A program made the position numbers and the translations under genes. The notes under the pieces are model-generated. The model was not told the DNA's origin. It saw only the letters and a program-made list of their open reading frames with translations, and searched no databases. A DNA stretch of 59,537 bases from an uncultured Thalassotalea sp. GTDB lineage: Bacteria > Pseudomonadota > Gammaproteobacteria > Enterobacterales > Alteromonadaceae. This document shows positions 17,467 through 28,339 of this stretch, in pieces (position 1 is the stretch's first letter; every line of letters starts with the position of its first letter). The stretch is from NCBI GenBank assembly GCA_947502355.1, contig CANMZP010000026.1, forward strand, positions 1 to 59,537, read 5' to 3'.

Positions 17467-19119
17467 TTATCTTAATTCTTTTCGCAGGATTTTACCGACA
17501 TTTGATTTAGGCAGTTCATCTCTGAACTCAATCTGTTTCGGCACCTTGTAGTTCGTTAGGTTACGTTTACAAAAGGCAATAATGTCTTTCTCACGGGTAT
17601 CATCGTTCACAACCACAAAGACTTTCACAATCTCACCAGATACCGGATGTGGTACACCAATGGCCGCGGCTTCGACGACGCCATCCATTTGAGTAACGAT
17701 TTCTTCCACTTCGTTAGGGAATACATTAAAGCCAGATACTATGATCATATCTTTTTTACGATCAACAATCTTTAATAAGCCTTTTTCGTCAATGGTGGCA
17801 ATATCACCCGTTGCAAGCCAACCGTCTTTGATGGTGTCAGCGGTGGCTTCTGGGCGCTTATAGTAACCTTGCATGACTTGTGGGCCTTTTACACAAAGCT
17901 CGCCTGGCTCACCCATGGCAACTTCTTCGCCATTTTCATCAACCAATTTAATTTCAGTTGAAGGAACAGGCATACCGATGGTGCCATTGTAAGTATTTTG
18001 ATAGTACGGGCAAATGGTCACGATAGGTGAAGTTTCCGTCAGACCATAGCCTTCCGTTAAACACACGTTGGTTATGTCCATCCATTTCTCGGCAACGGAC
18101 TGATGCACCGACATACCACCACCTAAAGATAATTTCATATGACTGAAATCTAGATCGGCAAATTCAGGAGTGTTTACCATGCCATTAAATAATGTGTTTA
18201 CTCCACTGATCGCCGTAAATGGGTACTTACTTAATTCTTTAATAAAGCCTTTCATATCACGCGGATTGGTGATTAATAGGTTTTTTGCACCTAAGGTGAG
18301 AAACATTAAGCAGTTCGCTGTTAAAGCAAAAACATGGTACAGCGGTAAAGCCGTCACGATAAACTCTTCACCCTCAACAAAAATTGGATTAAGCATAGAG
18401 CGTGCCTGCACAATGTTTGCAGCCATATTGCGATGCGACAGCATAGCCCCCTTTGAAACACCGGTCGTACCACCTGTGTACTGTAAAAAGGCCAAGTCAT
18501 CACCTGTTACTTCCACTGGAGAGAAAACCAGCTTACGGCCTTTTGCCATGGCGCGTTTAAAGCCAATGGCGTGTGGTAATTTAAATTCTGGCACCAGCTT
18601 TTTAACGTACTTGGTAACAAAGCTAACAATAGGACCCTTTATTGGTCCCATACAATCACCAAGCTGGGTAATAATGGTACTTTTTACCGGTGTTTTATAA
18701 ATCACCTGCTCCAGCACGGAAGCAAAGTTTTCAACGATTAAAATACATTTGGCATCAGAATCTTTTAGCTGATGTTCAAGCTCACGGGCCGTATACAAAG
18801 GGTTAATATTAACAACGGTTAAACCCGCCATTAAAGCACCAAATAATGCAATTGGGTATTGCAGAGAGTTAGGCACCATAATGGCAAACTTGTCGCCCTT
18901 AACCAGCCCTAAATCTTTTTGTAGGTAGGCAGCAAAAACACGGCTTTCATTGTAAAGTTCTTTGTATGTTAGTTCGGTTCCCATATTGATAAAGGCAACT
19001 TTATCGCTGTAACGGGTGGTATAAGTGGTAAAAAGCTCAACCAGTGAAGCGTACTTATCTGCGTCAATTTCAGCAGGAATTTCGGCTGTATAACTTTTTT
19101 CTAGCCATATTTTTTCCAT
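17467..19119 (-). CDS. fadD: Long-chain fatty acid-CoA ligase
   Basis: Activates imported fatty acids to acyl-CoA through an acyl-adenylate for beta-oxidation. The 550-residue protein carries the AMP-binding P-loop YTGGTTGVSKGAMLSH, the EGYGLTETSP motif, the GWLATGDIA segment and the C-terminal lysine motif PKSNVGKILRKEL, all in the expected order, and its start MEKIWLEKSY is typical of FadD. It is transcribed alone; the repeat array separates it from the isc operon upstream. Confidence 0.93.
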   Translation of the reverse strand: MEKIWLEKSYTAEIPAEIDADKYASLVELFTTYTTRYSDKVAFINMGTELTYKELYNESRVFAAYLQKDLGLVKGDKFAIMVPNSLQYPIALFGALMAGLTVVNINPLYTARELEHQLKDSDAKCILIVENFASVLEQVIYKTPVKSTIITQLGDCMGPIKGPIVSFVTKYVKKLVPEFKLPHAIGFKRAMAKGRKLVFSPVEVTGDDLAFLQYTGGTTGVSKGAMLSHRNMAANIVQARSMLNPIFVEGEEFIVTALPLYHVFALTANCLMFLTLGAKNLLITNPRDMKGFIKELSKYPFTAISGVNTLFNGMVNTPEFADLDFSHMKLSLGGGMSVHQSVAEKWMDITNVCLTEGYGLTETSPIVTICPYYQNTYNGTIGMPVPSTEIKLVDENGEEVAMGEPGELCVKGPQVMQGYYKRPEATADTIKDGWLATGDIATIDEKGLLKIVDRKKDMIIVSGFNVFPNEVEEIVTQMDGVVEAAAIGVPHPVSGEIVKVFVVVNDDTREKDIIAFCKRNLTNYKVPKQIEFRDELPKSNVGKILRKELR

Positions 19120-19373
19120 GAGGACCTCTTGTTACTCGATTTTTTAAAATTATTATTTGGTAAATCTGAATTGTTTGTTGGTGAAATATATATTGATCTA
19201 ACTCAACTCATCGTACCACCAACTTAGTAAAAGAAGTTTATCGATAAATCATAATTGCGTCACCCAAAATTTTAGTAAACCTTGGAAAATAATCAAAAAA
19301 TGGTGGAAAGATAAGCGAATAAAACATAATTGATCAAATGCGGATCATTTGATGTTTTTACAAAACGTATGGG

Positions 19374-19845
19374 GTCCCCCTACGGGCTGGACGAGATATT
19401 TCATTGGCGCGATTTCAATCGCCCATATGTTTCAGTGTAGATAAATCAGATCATACGGCATGGACATAATTCTCCGTTGGGGCGAATTTAATCACCCATA
19501 TGTTTCTGGGCGGATAAATCCGCCCCTACGGGCGTGGACGAGATATTCCGTTGGGGCGATTTTAATCGCCTATTTGTTTATGGGCGGATGAATCCGCCCC
19601 TACGGGAATGGACGAGATTTTGCGTTAGGGCGATTTTAATCGCCTATTTGTTTCAGTGTGGATAAATCAGACCATACGGTATGGACGAGATATTTCGTTG
19701 GGGCGAATTTAATCGTCTAGCTATTTCGGAGCCGTAAAATCAGACCTTACGGTGTGGAGGAGGTATTTCTTTGGGGCGATTTTAATCGTCTATATGTTAT
19801 GGGCGGATAAATCCGCCCATATGGGGATGGGCGAGGTATTTCGTC
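19374..19845. repeat. Palindromic tandem repeat array (about 73-bp unit, six copies)
   Basis: Six full imperfect units and a partial one fill most of the gap between fdx and fadD. Each unit is built from a short palindrome of the form GCGATTTTAATCGC, a second palindrome GGGCGGATAAATCCGCCC (intact in units 2, 3 and 6, mutated in 1, 4 and 5), and a spacer with CTACGG...TGGACGAGATATT. Units start near 19413, 19486, 19560, 19630, 19703 and 19776. No protein is encoded. The fadD promoter must lie in the remaining A+T-rich 19120-19370. Confidence 0.85.
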
Positions 19846-19852
19846 GTGTCGA

Positions 19853-20191
19853 TTAGTGGTTTTCTGACACCATGTTTACCGTGTACTTTGGAATTTCAAC
19901 GACTAAGTCTTCATCAGCAACAATAGCCTGACAACCTAGACGTGATTCTGGCTCTAATCCCCAGGCTTTGTCTAGCATGTCATCTTCAAGTTCATCACTT
20001 TCTTCAAGTGAATCAAAACCTTCACGAATGATCATATGACAGGTTGTACAAGCACATACCTTTTCACAAGCATGCTCTACGTGAATGTCGTTTTTTAACA
20101 CAACGTCTAAAACACTCTGACCTGTATCGGCTTCTAATACCGCACCTTCAGGGCATAATTCTTCATTTGGAAGTACAATAATTTTTGGCAT
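19853..20191 (-). CDS. fdx: ISC-type [2Fe-2S] ferredoxin
   Basis: A 112-residue adrenodoxin-type ferredoxin that supplies electrons for iron-sulfur cluster assembly. The four cluster cysteines are in HACEKVCACTTCHMI and the later LGCQAI segment. It is the last gene of the isc operon, 2 bases after hscA; the iscX gene that follows in E. coli is not present. Confidence 0.96.
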   Translation of the reverse strand: MPKIIVLPNEELCPEGAVLEADTGQSVLDVVLKNDIHVEHACEKVCACTTCHMIIREGFDSLEESDELEDDMLDKAWGLEPESRLGCQAIVADEDLVVEIPKYTVNMVSENH

Positions 20192-20193
20192 GA

Positions 20194-22071
20194 TTAAACC
20201 TCATCTACCGAGTGACCGGCTAATGCAGTGCGAATGGAAGCATCCATTCGACGCTCAGCAAAAGTCGATGTAATGTTATCAGTATCTTTAATCGCCTGTT
20301 CAATAGCGGCAATGTCGGATGACTGACTTGTTGTTAGTAACTCTGCTAGTGCGTTTTCAATGGCTTCTCTTTCTTGCTCATTAAGCAAGTTGGCACCATC
20401 TTGAGCAAGAGCGGCACTTACGTTCTCATGAACACGTGTAGCTTCGACTTGTTGCTCTTTTAACATACGAGCGTCCATATCTTCTTGCGCGTGACTCATT
20501 GAGTCTTGCAGCATGTTGATGATGTCGTTCTCTTCTAAACCAAACGATGGTTTCACCTGAATTGAAGATTCCACTTTGGTCGATTTTTCCATGGCGCTAA
20601 CGCTTAATAAGCCATCCGCATCCACTTTAAAAGTAACACGAATATGCGCCGCACCAGCGGTCATTGCCGGGATGCCCCGTAATTCAAAACGCGCCAATGA
20701 ACGACAGTCTTCTACCAATTCACGCTCACCTTGTAAAACATGAATGGCCATCGCCGTTTGTCCGTCTTTAAAGGTGGTAAATTCTTGTGCTTTGGCCACA
20801 GGAATGGTGGTATTTCTTGGGATCACCTTTTCAACCAAACCGCCCATGGTTTCTAATCCAAGCGATAATGGCGTAACGTCGAGCAACAGCATTTCGTTAT
20901 CTGGTTTGTTACCGGCTAATACGTCGGCCTGAATGGCTGCACCAATAGCAACCACTTTATCTGGGTCAATGGACGTTAATGGCGGTCGTTTAAAGAAATC
21001 GCCAACCGATGAGCGGACTAATGGTACGCGAGTAGAACCACCCACCATAACCACTTCGTTAATTTCATCGGCTTTAATATCAGCATCTTTTAATGCACGG
21101 CGACATGAGCGCAGTGTTTTGGTCACTAAAGGCTGAATCAAGCTGTCCAAAGTTTGACGATTCAATTCAAAACTAACCTCAGAATTAGCAGCTAAAGCGT
21201 CTTCAAAAGCTAAAGTAACTTGTACCTTTTCTTGACTGCTTAATTGTTCTTTGGCATGACAGGCTTGCTCGGAAATTTGTCGTTCTAAAGAATTAGACAA
21301 TGGTCTGGCAAGACCTGATTTTTCAATGATATGATCAGCAATCGCGATATCAAAGTCGTCACCACCTAAGGCAGAATCACCACCGGTTGCCAATACTTCG
21401 AACACGCCTTTATTTAAGCGCAAAATAGAAATATCAAAGGTACCGCCACCTAGGTCATAAACGGCAATCACTCCTTCTTGTTTGCTATCAAGACCGTAGG
21501 CAACAGCCGCAGCTGTTGGCTCGTTCAGCAAACGAAGTACGTTAACACCGGCTAAGGTTGCGGCATCTTTGGTGCTTTGGCGTTGAGCATCATCAAAATA
21601 AGCTGGAACCGTAATAACCACCCCTTCTAGTTCACCACCTAGTGATGATTTAGCACGTTCAACCAACTGGCTTAAAATTTTCGCCGAAACTTGTACGGGG
21701 TCTTGTTCGCCCTGTCGAGTAACTAATTTAGGGTGATTATCTTCACCACTGAACTCGTAAGGTAGGGCTGGGTATTTGCTTTTAATGTCACTAAGAGAGC
21801 GGCCAATAAGACGTTTAACCGACTTAATGGTGTTTTGAGGGTCTTTAACGGAAAACGCTTCGGCGGCGTGTCCAACCAATACCGTATCTTGCTGATAACT
21901 GACAATGGATGGGGTAATGTCGCTGCCATTGCTGTCTTGCAATGTTTCTGGCAATCCACTTTTGACACTGGCCACAAGGGAGTTAGTGGTACCTAAATCG
22001 ATACCTGCTGCTAATCTGTGTTGATGAGGAACGCTGCTGAGTCCCGGTTCCGCGATTTGTAGTAAAGCCAT
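20194..22071 (-). CDS. hscA: Fe-S cluster assembly Hsp70 chaperone HscA
   Basis: A specialised DnaK-type ATPase that acts on IscU with the co-chaperone HscB to release the nascent cluster. At 625 residues it is full length. The ATPase domain (about 20-385) shows [15 protein letters not shown], the [14 protein letters not shown] phosphate loop and [14 protein letters not shown]; the substrate-binding domain follows ([14 protein letters not shown]). It lies between hscB and fdx, 2 bases before fdx. Confidence 0.97.
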   Translation of the reverse strand: MALLQIAEPGLSSVPHQHRLAAGIDLGTTNSLVASVKSGLPETLQDSNGSDITPSIVSYQQDTVLVGHAAEAFSVKDPQNTIKSVKRLIGRSLSDIKSKYPALPYEFSGEDNHPKLVTRQGEQDPVQVSAKILSQLVERAKSSLGGELEGVVITVPAYFDDAQRQSTKDAATLAGVNVLRLLNEPTAAAVAYGLDSKQEGVIAVYDLGGGTFDISILRLNKGVFEVLATGGDSALGGDDFDIAIADHIIEKSGLARPLSNSLERQISEQACHAKEQLSSQEKVQVTLAFEDALAANSEVSFELNRQTLDSLIQPLVTKTLRSCRRALKDADIKADEINEVVMVGGSTRVPLVRSSVGDFFKRPPLTSIDPDKVVAIGAAIQADVLAGNKPDNEMLLLDVTPLSLGLETMGGLVEKVIPRNTTIPVAKAQEFTTFKDGQTAMAIHVLQGERELVEDCRSLARFELRGIPAMTAGAAHIRVTFKVDADGLLSVSAMEKSTKVESSIQVKPSFGLEENDIINMLQDSMSHAQEDMDARMLKEQQVEATRVHENVSAALAQDGANLLNEQEREAIENALAELLTTSQSSDIAAIEQAIKDTDNITSTFAERRMDASIRTALAGHSVDEV

Positions 22072-22092
22072 GCTGTATTCTTTTAATGTAAG

Positions 22093-22620
22093 TTAGTCAT
22101 CAAACAGAGCGTCTTCAATGCGCTCCAACTCGATTTGTAATTTATGATAAAACTTTAACTTTCTCAGTAATTCTGAGGCGGCAATGTTATCTTGTTCGTT
22201 GTTTTTATCGAGTAACTGCTGTGTTTTTTGCCAAATATTCTGACTTTGTATATCCAAGGTTTCTTGGGCAGAAAATATGGCAGCATCAACATCGCTAGCA
22301 TGTTCAATATCAGCCAGCATTTCGCGCAATTCCATTTGTTCCATCAAAAAGCTGACGTCTTGAAAGGATTGTTGCTCACTGGGTAGCTCAGTGCCACGTA
22401 AGGTAAGCAAGTATTCGCCACGGGAAATGGGCTGTTTCAAGGTTTGATATGCGTCATTTATCTCGGCCGACTTTTGTACGGCGAGCAACTGCTCTTGCGA
22501 GGAAGAATGCGCAAAACGGTCGGGGTGGACCGTTTTTTGTAATGCTTGAAACGTGGCTGAAAGTTCAGCTAAATCAATGGAAAACTTGGCCTCTAAGCCA
22601 AACAATTCGAAATAATTCAA
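22093..22620 (-). CDS. hscB: Fe-S assembly J-protein co-chaperone HscB
   Basis: A 175-residue J-domain protein that delivers IscU to HscA. The HPD motif is in VHPDRFAHSS (about residue 32) and the C-terminal helical domain binds IscU. It starts MNYFELFGLE, the family N-terminus. Confidence 0.95.
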   Translation of the reverse strand: MNYFELFGLEAKFSIDLAELSATFQALQKTVHPDRFAHSSSQEQLLAVQKSAEINDAYQTLKQPISRGEYLLTLRGTELPSEQQSFQDVSFLMEQMELREMLADIEHASDVDAAIFSAQETLDIQSQNIWQKTQQLLDKNNEQDNIAASELLRKLKFYHKLQIELERIEDALFDD

Positions 22621-22660
22621 GGTAATAATCCGTTTTGCTTATGAATCATTAACGCCTAGT

Positions 22661-22984
22661 TTAGACGTTAAAACTTTCACCACAACCACATTCGCCTTTG
22701 GCATTCGGGTTTGTAAATTTAAACCCTTCGTTTAGACCTTCTTTTACAAAGTCTAATTGCGTCCCATCAAGATGCACTAAAGATTTACCGTCAACAATAA
22801 TATTTACATCGTCTACGTTAAATACTTCGTCGTCATCGTTTAATGAATCAACAAATTCCAGTACATAAGCTAAACCAGAACACCCGGTTGTTTTCACGCC
22901 TAGGCGAAGGCCAACACCTTTACCACGGTTAGCTAAAAACAACTTTACGCGCTCTGTTGCTGCTGGAGTCATTGAAATTGACAT
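22661..22984 (-). CDS. iscA: A-type iron-sulfur carrier IscA
   Basis: A 107-residue A-type carrier with the three conserved cysteines: one in [13 protein letters not shown] and two in the C-terminal [11 protein letters not shown]. It carries Fe-S clusters or iron to target proteins. It lies between iscU and hscB. Confidence 0.96.
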   Translation of the reverse strand: MSISMTPAATERVKLFLANRGKGVGLRLGVKTTGCSGLAYVLEFVDSLNDDDEVFNVDDVNIIVDGKSLVHLDGTQLDFVKEGLNEGFKFTNPNAKGECGCGESFNV

Positions 22985-23007
22985 GCGTTACTCCAAAATT
23001 CTTGCTG

Positions 23008-23391
23008 TTAGTCTTGATGTTTCGTACGGTAATCTTCGATTGCCGCTTTAATTGCATCTTCAGCTAAAATTGAGCAATGGATTTTTACTGGTGGTAATGC
23101 TAATTCTTCAGCGATGGCAGTATTTTTGATTTCTGCCGCTTCATCAATAGATTTACCTTTAACCCATTCCGTTACCAACGAGCTTGATGCGATGGCTGAA
23201 CCACAACCGTAAGTTTTAAACTTCGCATCTTCGATGATACCTTCTTCATCAATTTTTAACTGTAACTTCATTACGTCGCCACATGCTGGTGCACCCACCA
23301 TGCCTGTTGCAACTTGAGGATCATTTTTATCGAAAGAACCAACGTTACGTGGATTCTCGTAATGATCTAAAACTTTTTCACTGTAAGCCAT
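23008..23391 (-). CDS. iscU: Fe-S cluster scaffold IscU
   Basis: The 127-residue scaffold on which clusters are built. The three cluster cysteines are seen in GAPACGDVM, YGCGSAIASSS and HCSILAEDA, and the HscA-recognised LPPVK motif is present (ALPPVKIHC). Confidence 0.97.
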   Translation of the reverse strand: MAYSEKVLDHYENPRNVGSFDKNDPQVATGMVGAPACGDVMKLQLKIDEEGIIEDAKFKTYGCGSAIASSSLVTEWVKGKSIDEAAEIKNTAIAEELALPPVKIHCSILAEDAIKAAIEDYRTKHQD

Positions 23392-23457
23392 AATTCACCC
23401 CTACTTCTTTAATAATATTGCTTAATTGCCGTTAACTTTTACTATCAGCTTTTAAAC

Positions 23458-24672
23458 TTAGTGGCCGACCCACTCTACGCTGTCTAAATCGATACCATCT
23501 TGAAACATTTCCCAAAGTGGTGACATTTCACGAAGGTGACCAATTGCACCGCGAATTAAATTAATTGCATAATCCACTTCTTCAGTCGTCGTCATGCGAC
23601 CAAAACTGAAACGGATCGAACTGTGCGCCATTTCATCATTTAAACCTAAAGCACGTAATACGTATGACGGCTCTAAACTTGCTGATGTACAGGCTGAACC
23701 TGATGATACCGCTAAATCTTTTAATGACATGATTAACGACTCACCTTCAACAAAGTTGAAACTTACGTTTAAGTTACCAGGGTAGCGTTTATCAACATCA
23801 CCATTAATGAACACTTGTTCCATGTCATTAATGCCGTTCCATAAACGGTCGCGCATTGCGGTAACGTGGGCAAGATCTTGTGCCATTTCTTCGTTCGCAA
23901 GACGACATGCTTCACCAAAACCAACGATTTGATGCGTAGGTAATGTACCACTGCGCATACCACGTTCATGTCCGCCACCATGCATTTGCGCTTCTAAACG
24001 AATACGAGGCTTACGACGAACATATAATGCACCAATCCCTTTAGGGCCGTACATTTTGTGGGCTGAAATGGATAACAAATCAACTTTCATTTGTTGCATG
24101 TCCAAATTGATTTTACCGACAGATTGCGCAGCATCAACGTGGAAAATAATTTTACGAGAGCGACATAGTTCGCCAATTTCAGCGATATCTTGGATAACAC
24201 CAATCTCGTTATTAACGTGCATAATGCTCACTAATACCGTGTCGTCACGCATGGCTTCAACTAATTTGTTTAAGTCGATTAAACCATTCTTTTCTGGATC
24301 AAGGTAGGTAACTTCAAAACCTTGGCGCTCTAATTCACGACAGGTATCTAAAACCGCTTTGTGTTCGGTTTTAGACGTAATAATGTGCTTACCACGTTTG
24401 TGGTAGAAATTTGCTGCACCTTTAATAGCTAGGTTATTTGATTCCGTAGCACCAGAGGTAAAGACGATTTCACGAGGATCAGCATTAATTAAATCGGCGA
24501 TTTGATTGCGAGCGATATCTACCGCTTCTTCTGCCTGCCAGCCAAACTTGTGAGAGCGTGATGCTGGGTTACCGAAAAAGCCATCGGTAGTCATGTATTG
24601 CATCATTTTTTCTGCAACGCGTTTATCCACTGGCGTTGTTGCAGAATAATCAAGATAAATTGGTAACTTCAT
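23458..24672 (-). CDS. iscS: Cysteine desulfurase IscS
   Basis: The PLP enzyme that takes sulfur from cysteine for Fe-S clusters and for tRNA thiolation, including the ThiI reaction encoded at 6.4-7.9 kb. The 404-residue protein shows the PLP lysine in [12 protein letters not shown] and the catalytic loop cysteine in [13 protein letters not shown]. It begins [16 protein letters not shown], the family N-terminus. Confidence 0.98.
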   Translation of the reverse strand: MKLPIYLDYSATTPVDKRVAEKMMQYMTTDGFFGNPASRSHKFGWQAEEAVDIARNQIADLINADPREIVFTSGATESNNLAIKGAANFYHKRGKHIITSKTEHKAVLDTCRELERQGFEVTYLDPEKNGLIDLNKLVEAMRDDTVLVSIMHVNNEIGVIQDIAEIGELCRSRKIIFHVDAAQSVGKINLDMQQMKVDLLSISAHKMYGPKGIGALYVRRKPRIRLEAQMHGGGHERGMRSGTLPTHQIVGFGEACRLANEEMAQDLAHVTAMRDRLWNGINDMEQVFINGDVDKRYPGNLNVSFNFVEGESLIMSLKDLAVSSGSACTSASLEPSYVLRALGLNDEMAHSSIRFSFGRMTTTEEVDYAINLIRGAIGHLREMSPLWEMFQDGIDLDSVEWVGH

Positions 24673-24700
24673 TAATATTTTATCTCCGTAGAACGGTGGT

Positions 24701-25207
24701 TTACCACTCGTTAATAATACTTTTCGTTGAAATTAGTGTATCCAACGGTTTTTGTTGATTGTGTGCAGCAAACTCTTGGTCTTGTCTTTCAGACACTTGC
24801 TGTACATCACCCTGCTGGATTAATTCCGCAAGCGTAATGCCGCCTAAAAAGTCTGCAATTCTATTGCTTAAATCTCGCCATAAATTGTGGGTTAAACATT
24901 TTTGTCCACCCTGACAATTACCAACACCGTGGCATTTGGTTGCATCGACACTTTCATCGACAGCATTTATCACGTCAGCAACAACGATATTCGCTGAGCA
25001 TTTGCCCAATCGATACCCACCGCCCGGACCACGGACGCTGCTTACGAGGCCATTTTTACGCAATAAAGAAAATAATTGCTCTAAGTATGATAATGAAATA
25101 CTTTGACGTTCTGAAATCTCAGATAAAGGCACGGGGCCATTTTCAGCATGAATAGCAACATCAAGCATTGCAGTAACTGCATATCTACCTTTTGACGTTA
25201 ACTTCAT
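24701..25207 (-). CDS. iscR: Fe-S cluster-sensing regulator IscR
   Basis: A 168-residue Rrf2-family regulator that represses the isc operon when it carries a [2Fe-2S] cluster. It has an N-terminal winged helix ([16 protein letters not shown]) and the cluster ligands C-x5-C-x5-C-x2-H in [17 protein letters not shown]. It heads the operon behind three matches to its own binding site. Confidence 0.97.
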   Translation of the reverse strand: MKLTSKGRYAVTAMLDVAIHAENGPVPLSEISERQSISLSYLEQLFSLLRKNGLVSSVRGPGGGYRLGKCSANIVVADVINAVDESVDATKCHGVGNCQGGQKCLTHNLWRDLSNRIADFLGGITLAELIQQGDVQQVSERQDQEFAAHNQQKPLDTLISTKSIINEW

Positions 25208-25344
25208 TTGTCTACCCTATAATTTAACTTAACCGCAGCGAACGAAACCAATTTAGCATTGGTAATGCTCAGATAAAGGCGTTTAAAATACACATTAACC
25301 ATGCGAAAACGCATGATGTCTTATTATTTATGCGCGCATTTTAC

Positions 25345-25445
25345 TAACCTGAGTAAAATAGTCAACTTAATAACCCTACTATCTTGTCAGATTAATACCT
25401 GAGTAATTTAGTCAACTATAATACTTGACTATATTACTAGGGTAT
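25345..25445. promoter_or_regulatory. Three tandem IscR type-1 operator sites
   Basis: Three 25-base segments fit the IscR type-1 pattern ATASYYGACTRWWWYAGTCR and its RSTAT end: 25345-25369 (about 20 of 25), 25395-25419 (24 of 25) and 25421-25445 (23 of 25). Their cores read CCTGAGTAAAATAGTCAA, CCTGAGTAATTTAGTCAA and CTTGACTATATTACTAGG. The last two are separated by one base. They lie between cysE and iscR and should mediate autorepression of the isc operon. The site consensus is recalled from the E. coli literature; matches were counted by eye. Confidence 0.85.
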
Positions 25446-25460
25446 TAAGTTACTAGCAAG

Positions 25461-26267
25461 TTAAATTTTCGGGTCGAAACTATCCACTTCTTTTTTCCGT
25501 TTCAAGGCGGCTTCTTTTTCATACTCTTTAAATTCACTGACATGGACTGGCGGCAGATCTTTTTGGCAAACATCGCCACCAAGATCATGAACGGCCTTAG
25601 CCATATTGAGCATTTTTTCATCCATTAAATTAACGTGATCGAGCAATCGGCCGATTGCTTTTGCGACAGGATCCGGGCTATCAGTCACGACCGCGTAGGC
25701 ATCAAAGCCCAGTTTATTGGCCAATTTACTGCGAGATTCTTCGGCCTTTTCATCGCGACTTTTTACAACCCGACCAGGGATACCGATAACGGTAGCGCCC
25801 TGAGGTACATCTTTTACAACAACGGCATTTGAACCAATACGAGCGTTCTCACCCACAATAAGTGGACCTAACACTTTTGCACCAGCACCAATAACAACAT
25901 TGTTTGCTAAGGTTGGGTGTCGTTTTCCGGCACTCCAACTCGTTCCGCCTAAAGTGACCCCATGATAGACTGTGCAATCATCACCAATTTCAGCGGTTTC
26001 CCCGATAACAACGCCCATACCATGGTCGATAAAGAATCGACGACCAATGGTTGCGCCAGGGTGAATTTCAACGCCCGTAAACCAACGAACAATCGTCGAT
26101 ACGGTACGTGCTAACCATTTTAAGTTGTTTCGCCAGAACCAATTTGAAATACAATGCCCCCAAATGGCATGTAAACCAGGGTAATTGGTTAATACTTCAA
26201 AGGTTGTGCGCGCCGCGGGATCGCGGTCAAACACACTTTTAATATCTTCTTTTATACGGCCAAACAT
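25461..26267 (-). CDS. cysE: Serine O-acetyltransferase
   Basis: Makes O-acetylserine, the precursor of cysteine, which is the sulfur donor for IscS next door. The 268-residue protein has the left-handed beta-helix hexapeptides and the [22 protein letters not shown] and HGVTLGGT segments of SATases. It is a CysE of the short EpsC-like kind with an added C-terminal tail (VHDLGGDVC and a charged end). It sits between trmJ and iscR, an arrangement common in marine gammaproteobacteria. Confidence 0.93.
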   Translation of the reverse strand: MFGRIKEDIKSVFDRDPAARTTFEVLTNYPGLHAIWGHCISNWFWRNNLKWLARTVSTIVRWFTGVEIHPGATIGRRFFIDHGMGVVIGETAEIGDDCTVYHGVTLGGTSWSAGKRHPTLANNVVIGAGAKVLGPLIVGENARIGSNAVVVKDVPQGATVIGIPGRVVKSRDEKAEESRSKLANKLGFDAYAVVTDSPDPVAKAIGRLLDHVNLMDEKMLNMAKAVHDLGGDVCQKDLPPVHVSEFKEYEKEAALKRKKEVDSFDPKI

Positions 26268-26290
26268 AAAATTCCCTGCAAATGGCTAAG

Positions 26291-27061
26291 TTATTTCGTT
26301 ACAGACTTATCAATAGAAGCCAAAATACCCCGTAGCATTTTCAATTCTTTGCCATCGGGACGGGCACGATTAATCAAACGACGCACCTTAGTCATGATCT
26401 GACCAGGGTGTTTCGGTTGAATAAAACCAGTCTTAGACATAGATTGTTCGAAATGCTGATAGAAACGCTCGGTTTCTTCAACCAAAGGGTATTTTTCTTC
26501 ACCTTCCACAGCCTCTTGGCCTTCAGGTTCAGCTTCTTTACTCGCCGCTTGTTCGGCATATTGTGCTTCTTGGTGCGATAAAAAGTTCATGCGAACTTCA
26601 TAACTCAATGTTTGTACGGCCATGGCCAAATTCAACGAACTGTATTCAGGGTTAGCCGGGATCGCAACGTGATAATGACATAGTTGTAATTCATCGTTGG
26701 TTAAACCACTGCTCTCTCGTCCGAAGACTAAAGCAACAGGATACTCCACACCTTCTTTAACCATCTGTGCACCGCATTCGCGAGGGTCAAGCATTGGCCA
26801 GGGTAAAGTACGAGAACGAGCACTGGTGCCAACGACTAACCCACAATCACTAATCGCTTCTTCTAGAGTAGAAACGACTTTTGCATTGGCTAATACATCG
26901 GTAGCACCGGCGGCTAGAGCCTGCGCCTGACCGTTAGGCATTTCCTTCGGGTCAACTAACACAAGGTTTTTCAACCCCATGGTTTTCATGGCACGGGCTG
27001 CTGAGCCCATGTTGCGACAATCTGATGTATTTACTAAAACAATGCGAACGTTATCTAACAT
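26291..27061 (-). CDS. trmJ: tRNA (cytidine/uridine-2'-O-)-methyltransferase TrmJ
   Basis: A SPOUT-class enzyme that methylates the ribose of tRNA position 32. The 256-residue protein shows [20 protein letters not shown], the knot motif [16 protein letters not shown] and [15 protein letters not shown]. An acidic insert (about 170-190, [15 protein letters not shown]) joins the domain to the C-terminal helices. It lies upstream of cysE and divergent from suhB. Confidence 0.95.
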   Translation of the reverse strand: MLDNVRIVLVNTSDCRNMGSAARAMKTMGLKNLVLVDPKEMPNGQAQALAAGATDVLANAKVVSTLEEAISDCGLVVGTSARSRTLPWPMLDPRECGAQMVKEGVEYPVALVFGRESSGLTNDELQLCHYHVAIPANPEYSSLNLAMAVQTLSYEVRMNFLSHQEAQYAEQAASKEAEPEGQEAVEGEEKYPLVEETERFYQHFEQSMSKTGFIQPKHPGQIMTKVRRLINRARPDGKELKMLRGILASIDKSVTK

Positions 27062-27511
27062 ATCTATATCTATTGGTTATTTTTACGGAAAATTTTGCCC
27101 GATTTTAACACAGCACAGCCGTTTAGCGCGAGTATTAGTGAACAAAATTACCATAAAATCGGGCTACATTGGCGGCGATCTTTTACAAAGCTTAGTTTAT
27201 TTCTTCATGGATAAGCAGAAATACTTATATAACCAATAGTTACTGAGCTAAGCACCAACCAAAACTAAGGCGCTTTATTAAAATTCTTCATGCAACGAAA
27301 TTAGGCAAAATCACCCCAGATGTTCTATAACTTTATGGTGATTATTTAATCCTTAGGGTGTTGTTTGTTTCATTTAAACAATACAGTAACAAACAGTTTC
27401 AACTAGTTATCGCTTATTTCATTTCAAGCTGTTATAATACGCGCCGCTAAAATGACCTATCTGTCGGGTAGGCATTGAAATTGTTCTTTTAAAAATTTGG
27501 GGTAGTCCTAT
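27062..27511. promoter_or_regulatory. Divergent region trmJ / suhB with suhB promoter
   Basis: About 450 bases without a supported gene. A consensus -10 box TATAAT at 27433-27438 lies about 75 bases before suhB, followed by a G+C-rich ACGCGCCGC start region, which suggests a growth-rate-controlled promoter. The trmJ promoter must be in the left part. Short frames here look spurious. Confidence 0.5.
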
Positions 27512-28312
27512 ATGCATCCGATGCTAAATATCGCTATGCGCGCTGCGCGTGGTGCCGGTAATGTAATTTCTCGTGCTTTTGAAAATGTTGACAAAATTGA
27601 AGTTGAAGCCAAAGGTGGTAACGACTTGGTGACGAACGTTGATCGTCAAGCTGAGCAAATCATTATTGATACAATCCGTAAATCGTACCCTGATCACTCA
27701 ATCGTGAGTGAAGAGTGTGGTGAATTACCAGGCAAAAACAGTGACTACCAATGGATCATCGATCCTCTCGATGGTACTGCAAATTTTGTAAAAGGCATTC
27801 CTCACTTTGCCGTTTCAATTGCCTTAAAAGTTAAAGGTAAATTAGACCAAGCTGTTATTTACGATCCTATCCGTGGTGAATTATTCACGGCTAGTCGTGG
27901 TAAAGGCGCACAGCTTAACAACGTACGTGTACGTGTTACAGCTCAAAAAGAGTTGGCAGGTACCATTCTAGCAACAGGCTTCCCACACAAGCAAAAACAC
28001 CACACAGAAGCTTACCTTGGTATGTTCAACGACTTATTTATGAACTCGGCTGATATCCGTCGTGCTGGCTCAGCCGCATTAGATTTAGCTTATGTTGCAG
28101 CTGGTCGTGTTGATGCATTCTGGGAATTAGGTTTACGTCCTTGGGATACCGCGGCAGGTGAGCTAATGGTGATTGAAGCTGGTGGTTTGGTTACTGACGT
28201 TACTGGTGGTCACAACCACAGTAAATCAGGCAACATTGTTGCTGCTAACCCACGCATCCTTAAAGAGTTATTAACTCAAATTCGCCCTCACCTTACGGCG
28301 ACTATGAAGTAA
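27512..28312 (+). CDS. suhB: Inositol-1-monophosphatase SuhB
   Basis: A 266-residue magnesium-dependent inositol monophosphatase that in E. coli also acts as an rRNA antitermination factor with NusA. Metal-binding motifs are VSEECGE and WIIDPLDGTANFV; the C-terminal WDTAAGELMVIEAGG motif is intact. Divergent from trmJ as in E. coli. Confidence 0.96.
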   Translation: MHPMLNIAMRAARGAGNVISRAFENVDKIEVEAKGGNDLVTNVDRQAEQIIIDTIRKSYPDHSIVSEECGELPGKNSDYQWIIDPLDGTANFVKGIPHFAVSIALKVKGKLDQAVIYDPIRGELFTASRGKGAQLNNVRVRVTAQKELAGTILATGFPHKQKHHTEAYLGMFNDLFMNSADIRRAGSAALDLAYVAAGRVDAFWELGLRPWDTAAGELMVIEAGGLVTDVTGGHNHSKSGNIVAANPRILKELLTQIRPHLTATMK

Positions 28313-28339
28313 ACTACCCAGTTACTTCGAAAAATACAA

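Noticed and set aside
19374-19845. CRISPR array
   Set aside because: Units are about 73 bases with degenerate palindromes and no constant repeat separated by unique spacers; no cas gene is near.
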